30,842 bases of DNA from an uncultured Candidatus Altimarinota bacterium (GTDB lineage Bacteria > Patescibacteriota > Gracilibacteria > BD1-5 > UBA2023). Under the pieces are notes generated by a model, which saw nothing but the letters and a program-made list of their open reading frames with translations, did no database searches and was not told the origin of the DNA. The stretch lies in assembly GCA_938036655.1 (NCBI GenBank), contig CALHQS010000075.1, positions 1 to 30,842 on the forward strand, in the 5' to 3' direction. The stretch's first letter is position 1. Each line of letters begins with the position of its first letter. Below are positions 22,516-30,842 of the stretch, in pieces. The position numbers were made by a program, and so were the translations under genes.

Positions 22516-24662
22516 TAGTTTTTTTGAGGAGAAAGAGTTTCTGCGAACCAAGAGAAAAATCCTGAAATATTTTTTCCTTCGGTATTTTTCTGATACTCTT
22601 CGCGTTTACTCAAGACATCAAAGACGTATGCGAGCGACCCAATATTTGGAATAATATCGGGCATATGCATTCCTTTGATATCCATATGCATATAGATTTT
22701 GTGAACTGGCTGAGAAATCGGCAGATAAAAATTTTGCTGATTCATAAAATCAATAATTTTTTGTTTGAGCTCATCAGCTGCACCTTTGTCAGCGGTATTT
22801 TTGAGTTCTTTGAAATTATCTACAAAATTTTTGCTTGTAATATTTGAAAAATTTGGATTTCCGCTTTCTGATGAGAAAAACGCAGTTCCCAAATCAGCAA
22901 TCGTATTTGGCGAACGAACTCCCACAATGATCATATCATAGCTTTTCGTTCCAGATTTGATCATGGCGTTGAGTGCCTTAGTATCAATAGGATCTGCCTC
23001 TACAACAATTCCCAGCTGTCGGAGTGATGAAATCGTGAAGTCTGCATATGTAAGCGATGCTTCGCGATCCGAGACAAATGTAAGTTTGAGAGAAAATGGC
23101 TCATAGTCAGCATTGTAGTACAAATTGTCTTCCAGTGCTTGGATTTGTGCGATTTTTTCTTGTTTTGCAGTCTCTCGTTCTGTGATTTTTTCTTCACTAT
23201 TGAGCTCAGCAAGGAGTTCAGCATCAACGGATTGTTTGTATTCTTCCATTTTTGCTTTATCTGTTGTATGATAAATCGTGAGCGTTTCTTTCAAAACCGA
23301 TCCATCTTTTTGCGTTAGTTCGAGATTGTAGGTATTTTTCCCGTCCTTGATGGTTCCGAGTGCCGTCGAAATCTTGTATACAAAAGTCGTGCTTCCGACA
23401 GAATATTCCTGCAAAGTATAGCCATTAATCGTTACGGAAGTTGTGGCATTTGGCACAACACCATTGAGGCTGATTTCGCCAGCCGGATCATCACTATAAA
23501 GGATCGCGTATCCATTTCCATTTCGGAAATACTGCATTTTTGGAATTTTGGCACCACTCGTGAGGGTGGTCTCAATTGCGTATACATCGTTGAGAAGAGA
23601 TCATTTTTTCTTGTAACCCTTGTCATTCATGAAGTCTTGAAGACTCATTGGAAGATCTGTTTTTCCTGTTATGCTCGCACCACTCAAAAAGATAGATTGT
23701 GTCGGAATTTGCCCAGCAACCTCTGGTCCATTTTCTTTGAAACGCGCTGATAAATAATTTACCAAAATCGCACGCAAATTTGGATCAATTCGGTCAGTAT
23801 TCAAGAAATTTCCATAAAATTCGTAATTTCTCACATCAATTTTTTTGAAACTCGCTGAGAGGTTGAGATTTTCCTGAGAAAGTGGCGGAATCACGATTTC
23901 TACGACAGAAATTCCGCGCTGAAGTGTCGCCAAATCTGGGAAAATTTTGAGACGGAAATTGTTGAGCCAAACGGTTTTTTGATAATTTGGATTTTTGGCG
24001 AGAATGATATTGTGATAGTTATATTCGCTATCGTCCGTTTCATCTTCAAAAATAAATGGCCCAGAAGTGATATAACTTTCCTTTTTGAGGCGATTATTTT
24101 TGATTTGATCAATCACATCACTTCGAATAATCGGATACGAAAGCGCTTCAATAATATTGTAATTTTTGTTTGAAGAAGTGATAATAATCGTATTATCATC
24201 GCCAGATTTTACCTTTGCATTCGCAAAAACTGTTTTCATGGCACTAATGGTCGCATGCTCTTTGAAGGCATCGAAAGTTGCTATGACATCTTCGGTTGTC
24301 ACCTTGGTTCCATCTGACCAAATAGCGTCTTCCGTAAGTTTACAAGTGATTTCAGAGATATTTTTGATATCACAATACGCCAGATCTCACTCATAAATTT
24401 CTGTTGCTGGATTGTAGCGAATAAGGCTTCGGAAAAGAAGTTTATAGAGCATGTCATCGATCTCTCCATTTCCGTATAAAAGTGGATTGAGCGGTTTTGG
24501 GCGTGAGTCAGAAACAACCCCCACAGAAACGCCACCACCAGGGAGTCCAACATATTTTCCGCCACTATAAATATACGCACCTACCAAATGCACGACAAAA
24601 AAACTACATAAAACCGCACACACAAGAAGCGCTGTTTTTCGGTATTGTAGGAAGGATTTCAT
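22515..24662 (-). CDS. Family-5 extracellular solute-binding protein (OppA/DppA-like), membrane-anchored
   Basis: A 715-residue protein read through two TGA codons (24387-24389 and 23601-23603). The N-terminus has an uncleaved-looking hydrophobic segment (about 10-32) without a lipobox. SBP_bac_5 features follow: SRPKPLNPLLYGNGEIDDMLYKLLFRSLIRYNP, then a stretch containing KLTEDAIWSDGTKVTTEDV, which is the typical 'L.....wsDG..lta.DV..t' motif, and YDMIIVGVRSP in lobe 2. It is longer than typical OppA (about 540) because of an extra beta region and a Glu/Lys-rich coiled coil (about 430-480). Peptide or oligomer binding is the family role. No permease or ATPase gene is adjacent, so it may work with a distant transporter or as a receptor. 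It lies between secG and the polytopic membrane protein in one operon. Confidence 0.82.
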
Positions 24663-24694
24663 GATTTAATTTTTAGAAAATAATTTCTGCAAAA

Positions 24695-24910
24695 TTATGC
24701 GAAAAAGTAGTATCCAATGCACAATGCAATAAAAATCACAACGAGAGAAATTGTGATGACATGAAGCGTTTTTTCTGGTCCGCGTCGTTCAAATTTTCCA
24801 AAATCATTTGCACCAGGAACGATAGAAAGTCCTGTTCCTTTTGATTGAAGCATAACGAGAGTAATAAGGATAAGTCCCACAACAATGATGGCAATAAGTA
24901 CTGAATTCAT
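24695..24910 (-). CDS. secG: SecG, protein-export membrane subunit
   Basis: A 71-residue protein with two membrane spans (about 3-22 and 50-70). The conserved loop is VMLQSKGTGLSIVPGANDFGKFERRGPEKTLH, matching SecG 'vllQsgkG.Gl......f..rrG.ek.L...T'. SecG assists SecYE translocation. A start nine residues upstream lies inside the -10 box, so the ATG at 24910 was chosen. It heads an operon with the solute-binding protein and the membrane protein. No TGA codons. Confidence 0.9.
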   Translation of the reverse strand: MNSVLIAIIVVGLILITLVMLQSKGTGLSIVPGANDFGKFERRGPEKTLHVITISLVVIFIALCIGYYFFA

Positions 24911-24935
24911 ATTCAAAAAAATAAAATTGGCCTTC

Positions 24936-24963
24936 ATTGTAACGGAAAATTGATTTTTTGCAA
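24936..24963 (-). promoter_or_regulatory. Promoter of the secG operon
   Basis: Minus-strand TTGCAA (24958-24963), 16 bases, TACAAT (24936-24941). The leader to the chosen ATG is about 20 bases. Confidence 0.6.
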
Positions 24964-24989
24964 TTCTAATGTTTGCTTTTTTTCAAAAA

Positions 24990-25017
24990 TTGTGATAGCA
25001 TAAACACGAAATATAAA
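24990..25017 (+). promoter_or_regulatory. Promoter of the pilin-like operon
   Basis: TTGTGA (24990-24995), 16 bases, TATAAA (25012-25017), nine bases before the ATG, so almost leaderless. Another TTGCTT at 24973 has no clear -10. Confidence 0.45.
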
Positions 25018-25026
25018 TTTTTCTTT

Positions 25027-25476
25027 ATGAAATCACGATTTTTTCGGACATTGTGACATCAAATTTTGCTCGCATTTTTGGCGTTTGTAGCGATTTTTTC
25101 GTTTTCCAATTCTGAAATTTTTGCCCAACAATCCATGGACTTTGGAAGCGGATCTTTTCGAATTGATTTGTCGCAACTTGATCCGATTGATCACGGCGTG
25201 AAAACTTCAGATTCTGCAAATAATCGTCCAGCACAAACAGGCTGGAAAGGGCTTTTTTTAGGAATTATGAATTCAATTTCCAATCTGCTCCTTACGATTA
25301 TTCCGTTGCTTGCTGGTGTGGCGCTCATCATCGCTGGATATTTTTATATTTTTTCGTTTTCGGATGGTGAGTTTGCTGGCCGCGCGAAAAATATTATCAA
25401 ATATAATCTTATTGCGATTCTTGTCGCGTTTCTTTCGTGGGTGATTATCTCGGTGATTGCGAGTTTTTTCTCATAA
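25027..25476 (+). CDS. T4SS pilin-like (VirB2/TrbC-type) protein 1
   Basis: A 149-residue protein read through one TGA (25054-25056, Gly10), which lies inside the signal peptide region (MKSRFFRTLGHQILLAFLAFVAIF). After a probable cleavage near EIFAQ come a soluble stretch (about 35-80) and two membrane spans (about 85-112 and 120-147) joined by a short polar loop (SFSDGEFAGRAKN). This is the layout of the T4SS_pilin/VirB2 families: exported, two spans, polar turn with G-D/E-x...A+. A standard-code start at 25066 would remove half of the signal peptide. It is the first of four related genes in a row. Confidence 0.75.
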
Positions 25477-25501
25477 TTTCAAAATTTTCAAAAAAACTAG
25501 T

Positions 25502-25873
25502 ATGAAAAAAATTTTTCAAAATTCATTTTTCGCTTTGTTCGCAGCTTTTGTGCCGATGATGGCATTTGCGGCTCCACAAGTAATTTCTCCAACAGGACAA
25601 CTTCCTGGTGCTCCGAGTGGTGCTGGGCAGACAACTGAGGCGAGTGATGTGCTCGGTGTTTTGCCAAATATTATCGCTTATGTGATTGGGATTACGGCTG
25701 TTTTGGCAATTATTGCGGCGACTTGGGCCGGAATTCAAATGTTTCTTTCTGTCGGAAACGAACAAAAATTCGACGAAGCGCGAAATATTTTGATTTATGC
25801 GCTTGTTGGTGTAGGTCTCGCTGGTGGTGCGTTTCTCATCGTTCAAATTGTTTCCAATCTTTCCTTCAAATAA
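25502..25873 (+). CDS. T4SS pilin-like (VirB2/TrbC-type) protein 2
   Basis: A 123-residue protein with a clear signal peptide (MKKIFQNSFFALFAAFVPMMAFA, cut before APQ), a Gly/Pro/Ser spacer, and two spans. The first is AYVIGITAVLAIIAATWAGI and the second begins ILIYALVGVGLAGGAF. They are joined by FLSVGNEQKFDEARN, the most typical T4SS-pilin loop of the four paralogues. These small proteins can polymerise into conjugative-type pili or sit as envelope subunits; which applies here is unknown. No TGA codons; 25 bases after gene 1. Confidence 0.82.
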   Translation: MKKIFQNSFFALFAAFVPMMAFAAPQVISPTGQLPGAPSGAGQTTEASDVLGVLPNIIAYVIGITAVLAIIAATWAGIQMFLSVGNEQKFDEARNILIYALVGVGLAGGAFLIVQIVSNLSFK

Positions 25874-25876
25874 TTT

Positions 25877-26320
25877 ATGAAAAAATTTTTCCTCAAAATC
25901 TCGTGTGCGATTTTGGCTTTGGTGTCAGTTTTTTTGGCAACAACCAATTTGACTAATGCGCAATCTGATAATTCTTCTAAAGAGCGTTCAACACTTGAAA
26001 AAATTTCTAGCGCCGAAAAAAGTAAACTTCAACGATTTCAGGTGGATCCACCGAAAGAATCCATTGATATTCCGGTTGATGGGAAAAATGCGATGATTCA
26101 TTTTTTGGCGTTTATTCAGAAAATTTTGTTGCAAGTGATTTTGCCGCTTGTAGCGGTTGGTTGTGGGCTGTACATTGCGTACGATTTGTTCACGGCTGAT
26201 GGTGACGAAGCCAAGATGAAACAGGCCTGGACGGCAGTTTTGTACTCGATTATTGCGATTATAACGATTATGCTCTCGGCTTTCGTGATTTCTCTTATTT
26301 CTCGGCTTAATATTGGTTAA
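25877..26320 (+). CDS. T4SS pilin-like (VirB2/TrbC-type) protein 3
   Basis: A 147-residue protein with signal peptide (MKKFFLKISCAILALVSVFLATTNLTNAQ), a longer charged spacer (about 30-70, Lys/Glu/Asp-rich with VDPPKESIDIPVDG), then two spans (about 72-98 and 110-142) with loop TADGDEAKMKQAWT. The loop again matches the pilin pattern G-D-E-x-K-x-K-x-A-W. It starts three bases after the stop of gene 2. No TGA codons. Confidence 0.8.
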   Translation: MKKFFLKISCAILALVSVFLATTNLTNAQSDNSSKERSTLEKISSAEKSKLQRFQVDPPKESIDIPVDGKNAMIHFLAFIQKILLQVILPLVAVGCGLYIAYDLFTADGDEAKMKQAWTAVLYSIIAIITIMLSAFVISLISRLNIG

Positions 26321-26321
26321 T

Positions 26322-26762
26322 ATGAAAATTTTTAAAATATTGATTCTTGTGATGATATTGCTCTTCCCATGGACCACTTTGGCAGCGCAGACAAATTGTC
26401 GTGTGACAACGGAGGCTGGTTCTCAGCGGATTGATACGATTGTGGGAAATTTGCGTGATTGTGCGAGTGGAACGAGCGGAATTTCGATTGAAAATAATTC
26501 CATCAATTCAGCAGATGGAAAAGATAATTTTCGTGAACGTGTTCTGGAGCTTGCGTCTGGATTTATGCGATATGGAGCGCTTTTTGCGGTGATGGCGCTC
26601 GTAGTTTCTGGCGTGATGTATACGACTGCTTATGGCGACGGCGAACGTCTCAAAACTGCGAAAGATACGGCGATTTTTGCGCTCATCGGGCTGATTGTGG
26701 CACTGGTTTCATTTCCGCTTGTCAATGCGGTTTTGGCGATTATTTATGGAGCTGTTGGATAG
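26322..26762 (+). CDS. T4SS pilin-like (VirB2/TrbC-type) protein 4
   Basis: A 146-residue protein with signal peptide (MKIFKILILVMILLFPWTTLAA), a spacer containing two cysteines (TNCRVTTE... and RDCASGTSG) that could form a disulfide outside the membrane, and two spans (about 82-105 and 115-145) with loop TTAYGDGERLKTAKDTA. It starts one base after the stop of gene 3. No TGA codons. The cysteine pair distinguishes it from the other three. Confidence 0.8.
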   Translation: MKIFKILILVMILLFPWTTLAAQTNCRVTTEAGSQRIDTIVGNLRDCASGTSGISIENNSINSADGKDNFRERVLELASGFMRYGALFAVMALVVSGVMYTTAYGDGERLKTAKDTAIFALIGLIVALVSFPLVNAVLAIIYGAVG

Positions 26763-26765
26763 AAT

Positions 26766-27482
26766 ATGTGAACAAAACTTTTGAAAAAATTTACTACATT
26801 TTTGCTTATTTTTTCTGTTGTTTTTGCGAATTTTTCTCAAATTTTTGCACAGACGACAGAATTTTCTGGTGCCAAAATTGTGGCCAATGGCGAACCAATC
26901 ATCGTGAATCGTCAGATTGACCTGATGAAGCGCACTATGGGATCGAAATTTTTCCCGTTTCTGTATACGGGATTGTCGATTTTTCTTGATGCCAATCAAA
27001 AAGAACCGCGCGGACAACTTCGTGGAAAAGAGATGAAGATTTCTGCACAAGTCACCAATGATACAGAATTTATCAAGCTTTTTACGCATGAACTTGCCCA
27101 TGTAGTAGATATTTATTTTTTGCGTGCGACTCAGAATTTTCCTGATCCGTCCAAGGATTTTTATAAAATTTCTTGGCAATCCATGAAAACAAAACACGCC
27201 TGAGCTTCGCTTTCGGATTTTATTTCTGGATATGCGGCGACCAATCAGTACGAAGATTTTGCGGAAAGTTTTGTGTGGTATGTATTTCACAACAATAATT
27301 TTTTGGATCGTGCAATGAAAAATGAAGCACTTCGTCAAAAATATTTATTTTTTGCGGATTATGTTTTTACACGAGGAGAATTTCAATGAACGGATTTTTC
27401 GCTTACGCAAGCGCCAGACTATCTCTGGGATACCACCAAAATTCCGATTCTTTTTCAAAATTACTTGAATTTTCTTGGATAA
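26766..27482 (+). CDS. Exported HEXXH zinc metallopeptidase of the pilin operon
   Basis: A 238-residue protein read through three TGA codons; the second codon is itself TGA (26769-26771), then 27201 and 27387. Signal peptide about residues 1-29 (KKFTTFLLIFSVVFANFSQIFAQ). The zinc motif is FTHELAHVVD (H108, E109, H112), with the likely third ligand in YEDFAESFVWYV (E163 or E167), as in gluzincin-type peptidases with 'n.yEdFAE.f..yv'. The pilin-operon position, three bases after gene 4, suggests a role in processing or remodelling the surface structure, or in release from a host or prey cell. Substrate unknown. A standard-code call would lose both ends. Confidence 0.82.
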
Positions 27483-27489
27483 TGTGTAT

Positions 27490-27538
27490 ACTCTTTCTAC
27501 TTTTCGGGGCTTGACCTCACTCGTAGAAAGAGTTTTTA
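27490..27538 (+). terminator. Large hairpin with T-run after the pilin operon
   Basis: ACTCTTTCTAC (27490-27500) and GTAGAAAGAGT (27523-27533) form a perfect 11-bp stem with a 22-base loop, followed by TTTTATA. The loop contains a small GGGG/CCTC pairing and a TTGACC that could be a -35. It is a probable terminator, possibly an attenuator for the following RNase J-like genes. Confidence 0.65.
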
Positions 27539-27581
27539 TATACTACATTTCTCGTTTTTCACCCAATTTTATTTTGATTGT

Positions 27582-28796
27582 ATGGGTTCAATATTTCAAG
27601 AAAGCGAAAATTTTGGCTTTGGAAATAATTCTTTTACTGAAAATTCTCGTGATAAAAATTCAGAAAATATTGATATTTCCGCCAAAAATTCGTGAGAGAA
27701 AAATAAAAAATCTCATTCAGAAAAATTCTTTCTGGAAGAGATTTCTGTCGAAAATTCTCTCAAAAATTTGCTCGGCTCGATGAAGCCGTCATTCTTGGTG
27801 AATGAAGAAAAAAAATCATCAATTCGTCAGGTGGTTCTTGCGAATCAGAGTACTGATCCGATGATTTTGCTCAAAAAAGATGAGACTTCCGTGCTTATTG
27901 GAACGGGATTTGGCGAATATTCTGAATCTGGGAAAAAATATCCAACTTTTCCAGATATTCGTCTGTCATTTTCTGAAAAATCTCGATTGCACGCATGGAT
28001 TTTGCTCGACGAAAATATCGATATCACTCGCGTGCTTCTCATTCTCGAAAATCTCGACTTTCCGCCAATTTTTGCAACAAAAAACCTTATTGCAAAAATT
28101 CGTAATAATATTTCAGGTACTCAAAAATACGATAAAATACGCTTTTTTGAGATGTTTTCTGAGGATTTTTCTGAAAGGAAGATTGGAGCGCTTGAATTCG
28201 TTATTGCAAAAAGTGGCAATAATAAAATGCTCGGATTTCGTTCCGGAAACACGATTTTTGGTTATGAAAAATTGCCAATTGTAGAAAATTTTTCTCCTGT
28301 CGCCAATGCGGATTTTGTGATTTCAAAAAATCTTGAAATCGGGCAACAAAATTTTTCGGTCGGAGAGATTCTTGCTTTTGTCAACGAAAATTTTGAAAAA
28401 CGCACGATGAAATTCAGTTTTGATACATTTTATATTGATGAAAAATCGGTTGGAACAATAGCTTGATATGTGCTTTCTGATCGAAAAAATCTTGCCGAGT
28501 CGGGCGTTGTGACTTTTACGATTGAGGAAGATGTGCAGATGCGAGCGATTTCTGGGCATATTTTCATTGATTCTCGTGGTTTTGTACACGCGCATGAAAT
28601 GATGAAAATTCATAAAGAAATCATCAAGTCTGTGCGAATTCTCTACGAGCAGACGATTGCGGAAAATCCAGCGATTGATCGTGGAGGCCTCGTGCAGATT
28701 CTCAGGCGCGAAATCGGGAAATTGTGTTTTGTTCTGACAGGCAGAACGCCAATCATCATGCCAATAATTATCGAAAAAAATATTTCTAATTTTTAA
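27582..28796 (+). CDS. Catalytically inactive RNase J paralogue
   Basis: A 404-residue protein read through two TGA codons (one in the N-terminal tail, one at 28464-28466). The first 60 residues are low-complexity Asn/Ser/Glu. Residues about 75-160 align with the RNase J metallo-beta-lactamase core, but the metal motif is gone. Where the intact enzyme next door has THGHIDHIGG, this one has LLDENIDITRVLL, followed by PPIFATKNLIAKI (compare PIYSPAMAYELI). The beta-CASP region is much reduced. The C-terminal domain is well kept: YIDEKSVGTIAGYVLSDRKNLAESGVV and GHIFIDSRGFVHAHEMMKIHKEI. It ends ILRREIGKLCFVLTGRTPIIMPIII, which is the RNase J pattern. Probably a regulatory or structural partner of the active RNase J encoded three bases downstream. 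Start at 27582 is the first ATG of the code-25 frame. Confidence 0.75.
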
Positions 28797-28799
28797 TAT

Positions 28800-30710
28800 A
28801 TGCAAGAAAAAAATCTAAAAAATCAGGAAAAGCGGCCGAATCATTCGCGCAATCCTGACAAGAAATTTTCGCAAAAAAATGGCGAAAAGAAAAATTTCAG
28901 AAATTTTTTCAATTCTGGAAAAAAACTTCACACGAATTCTCATCTCAAGCCGGGGGATTCTTTCGTTTTTGAAGATAGCTTCCGTCCACGAAAATCATTC
29001 CCATTTTTGACACCAACACAGGCTCTCAAAAAATTTCTTCATCCAGTAGAGGAACGCGCAAAACCGCTTGAAAAAGAGACGTTGCGAGTGATTCCGTTCG
29101 GTGGAGTGGAGCAAGTGGGGCTCAATTGTATGGGCTTTGAATACGAAGACGAATTACTCATCGTGGATATGGGGCTTCAGTTTGCTGATCAGTATCAGCT
29201 CGGTATCAATAATACCATTCCTGATTTGTCTTATTGTAAAGGAAAAAAAGTGGTAGGTGTCTGTATCACACACGGGCATATCGACCATATTGGTGGGGTA
29301 TTTCATCTGATGGAACAACTTGGGCGTGACACGCCGATTTACTCCCCAGCGATGGCATATGAACTTATCAAACTCAAGCAAACTGATATGAAAGCACCAC
29401 TTTCTAAAATGATTGAATATGTGCGCTATCGTCCAGTGCAGATTGGAAAGCATTTTCAGGTAACGCCGTTTGTGGTAGATCATTCAATCCCTGATTCTCT
29501 TGGGCTTTTGATTGAAACACCAGTGGGACGATTTGTTCATACAGGTGATTGGAAATTTGACCAGAATCCGCTTCCACATCGCCCTTCTACCAATTATGAT
29601 TGGCTTGAGGCGCTCGGAAAGCGCGGCGTTCGTGGCCTTTTCTCAGACTCAACGAATGCGCATTTGATTGGGTCCTCAATTTCAGAATCGGAAGTTATTC
29701 ATTCGATGGAAGAAATTTTTGAAAAAGCGCCCGCTCGTGTGATTACAGCAACATTTTCGTCGATTATTGATCGTGTGATGCTTATTATTGCTACTTCTGA
29801 AAAATTTGGCCGAAAAGTGGTTTTGATGGGGCGCTCGATGAATAATTATATTGATATCGCGATTAAACTCGGATATGTACGACCAAAGCCAGGGACGATT
29901 ATTTCTATGGCGGACGCGAATAAATTACCAGATAATCAGGTGACAATTTGTTGTACTGGTGCGCAGGGTGAGCGCTATGCGGCGCTTATGCGTATTGTAA
30001 CGGGAGAGTCTCGTGATACATACCTTAAGCCTGATGATACGATTATTTTTTCGTCATCGGTGATTCCAGGAAATGAGCGTGCAGTGCAGGGGCTTTTTGA
30101 TCTGATTACCCAGCAAGGTCCACGCGTGCATCACTATAAAGAATCAGAAATTCATGCTGGTGGACATGCTCGTGAAGAAGATACCAAAAAAATGATTCGC
30201 CTTCTCAATCCAGAATTTTATATTCCGATCTATGGATATCCGCACATGCTTCGTGGAAACGCGCGAAATGCTTACGAATTGGGATACAAAAAATCTCATG
30301 TTCCTATTTTGAAAAACGGAAAATTGCTTGAATTCACAAAAGATGGAATGCGAGAAACGGATCAATATGTTTCCAAAAAACTCATCACTGTGGATGGGCG
30401 AATGGTAGGGTATACTGGTGAAAAAGAATTGCACGATCGATTCCAGATTTCTACACAGGGGGTTATTGTAGTCGCAATTTCCAAAAAATCTGGTGGATAT
30501 CATATCAAGTATGATAGTGTTGGCTTGCCGGCTGTTTCACAGGTTCCTGGCCTTGAAAAAAATCTTGATGAAGCGATTCGTCATGTTTTGCAGGATCTTT
30601 CTCGTTTCAAGGATGCTGATGCGTTCGCACGATTTATTGAACGAAAAGTGGGTGATGTGATTCTTCGCGAAATCGGAAAAGAACCAAAGGTCGTTGTCGT
30701 GGTTCAATAA
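28800..30710 (+). CDS. rnj: Ribonuclease J
   Basis: A 636-residue metallo-beta-lactamase/beta-CASP RNase that processes and degrades RNA (5'-3' exo- and endonuclease in the family). Residues 1-85 are a basic, disordered-looking extension rich in Lys, Asn, Arg and Phe, absent from most RNase J. The core is intact: FGGVEQVGLNCMGFEY, DMGLQF, HGHIDH (H158, H160, D162, H163), HTGDWKFD, SDSTNAHLIGSS, GAQGERYAALMR and HAGGHAREED (final metal/phosphate His). The C-terminal domain ends DVILREIGKEPKVVVVVQ. It follows the inactive paralogue by three bases, so the pair is co-expressed, like RNase J1/J2 pairs. No TGA codons. Gracilibacteria-type genomes lacking RNase E would rely on it (inference). Confidence 0.95.
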   Translation: MQEKNLKNQEKRPNHSRNPDKKFSQKNGEKKNFRNFFNSGKKLHTNSHLKPGDSFVFEDSFRPRKSFPFLTPTQALKKFLHPVEERAKPLEKETLRVIPFGGVEQVGLNCMGFEYEDELLIVDMGLQFADQYQLGINNTIPDLSYCKGKKVVGVCITHGHIDHIGGVFHLMEQLGRDTPIYSPAMAYELIKLKQTDMKAPLSKMIEYVRYRPVQIGKHFQVTPFVVDHSIPDSLGLLIETPVGRFVHTGDWKFDQNPLPHRPSTNYDWLEALGKRGVRGLFSDSTNAHLIGSSISESEVIHSMEEIFEKAPARVITATFSSIIDRVMLIIATSEKFGRKVVLMGRSMNNYIDIAIKLGYVRPKPGTIISMADANKLPDNQVTICCTGAQGERYAALMRIVTGESRDTYLKPDDTIIFSSSVIPGNERAVQGLFDLITQQGPRVHHYKESEIHAGGHAREEDTKKMIRLLNPEFYIPIYGYPHMLRGNARNAYELGYKKSHVPILKNGKLLEFTKDGMRETDQYVSKKLITVDGRMVGYTGEKELHDRFQISTQGVIVVAISKKSGGYHIKYDSVGLPAVSQVPGLEKNLDEAIRHVLQDLSRFKDADAFARFIERKVGDVILREIGKEPKVVVVVQ

Positions 30711-30793
30711 AAATTGAACATAATAAAAATTTTTTGTCAAGCGAAAATTTTTCATAAAATATCATATTGTTGAAAAAAATTCTCAACTTTGCT

Positions 30794-30829
30794 ACCATAG
30801 AAGAAATAATTCTCTTCTATGGTTTTTTC
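30794..30829 (+). terminator. Hairpin with T-run after RNase J
   Basis: ACCATAGAAGA / TCTTCTATGGT, a perfect 11-bp stem with an eight-base loop, followed by TTTTTCTTTCT. It reads as a strong terminator for the RNase J pair. An ATG within the right arm (30819) opens a frame to the window end, so it could instead overlap the start of the next gene; TTGAAA-N17-TACCAT lies just upstream. Confidence 0.65.
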
Positions 30830-30842
30830 TTTCTCATCTCTT

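Overview
The window most likely comes from a Patescibacteria (CPR) genome of the Gracilibacteria/Absconditabacteria type, in which UGA is read as glycine (genetic code 25). The DNA is AT-rich. Many reading frames are interrupted only by TGA, and at conserved family positions the TGA falls where glycine is expected. The clearest case is the YraN GEIDLI motif, whose G is TGA; another is the glycine before the LGH motif of the integrase. All coordinates and lengths below treat TGA as Gly, so many products are longer than a standard-code ORF call would give. I cannot tell Gracilibacteria from Absconditabacteria on this sequence alone.

Layout. (1) 1-5234 looks like the right-hand part of an integrated phage-like element. 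It holds the end of an unknown gene, a holin-like membrane protein, a papain-like lysin and a CHAP lysin that share a C-terminal 'WN..RP' repeat, a secreted protein on the opposite strand, a PD-(D/E)XK nuclease-like protein, and a tyrosine recombinase next to a tRNA-Arg(TCT) 3' half whose 5' half does not fold (probable attR). (2) 5243-9997: initiator tRNA, a small lipoprotein and a 1368-residue protein I do not recognise. (3) 10010-12500, minus strand: queA, galU and yraN. (4) 12598-15834: TPR lipoprotein, a SufS-type cysteine desulfurase and a degenerate SufU/IscU-like protein. (5) 15841-18265: tRNA-Met(CAT), an EarP-like glycosyltransferase, ruvA and a nucleotidyltransferase-like gene; earP and ruvA diverge from overlapping promoters. 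(6) 18289-20922: tRNA-Ser(TGA), a small membrane protein, elp3 and small hypothetical genes. (7) 20987-24963, minus strand: a DUF1993 protein, then secG, a family-5 solute-binding protein and a polytopic membrane protein in one operon. (8) 25027-27482: four tandem VirB2/T4SS-pilin-like proteins followed by an exported HEXXH zinc peptidase. (9) 27582-30710: a catalytically dead RNase J paralogue immediately followed by an intact RNase J.

How the genes fit together. The left 5 kb is a lysis/integration module. The rest is mostly translation and RNA metabolism (queA, elp3, earP, RNase J pair, tRNAs), Fe-S sulfur mobilisation (sufS/sufU-like) and cell-surface functions (secG, solute-binding protein, T4SS-like pilins, exported peptidase). 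I see no convincing Shine-Dalgarno sequence at any start examined. Several -10 boxes lie only 6-12 bases before the ATG, which suggests leaderless or very short-leader mRNAs. The -35 element is often TTGCNN for protein genes, whereas the two tRNA promoters use TTGACA. The recoded TGA codon is common in the element and in poorly conserved genes and absent from most conserved housekeeping genes. No single known defence locus or CRISPR array is present. The best candidates for undescribed biology are the dead/live RNase J pair, the pilin array with its peptidase, the 1368-residue protein, and the lysins with shared repeats.
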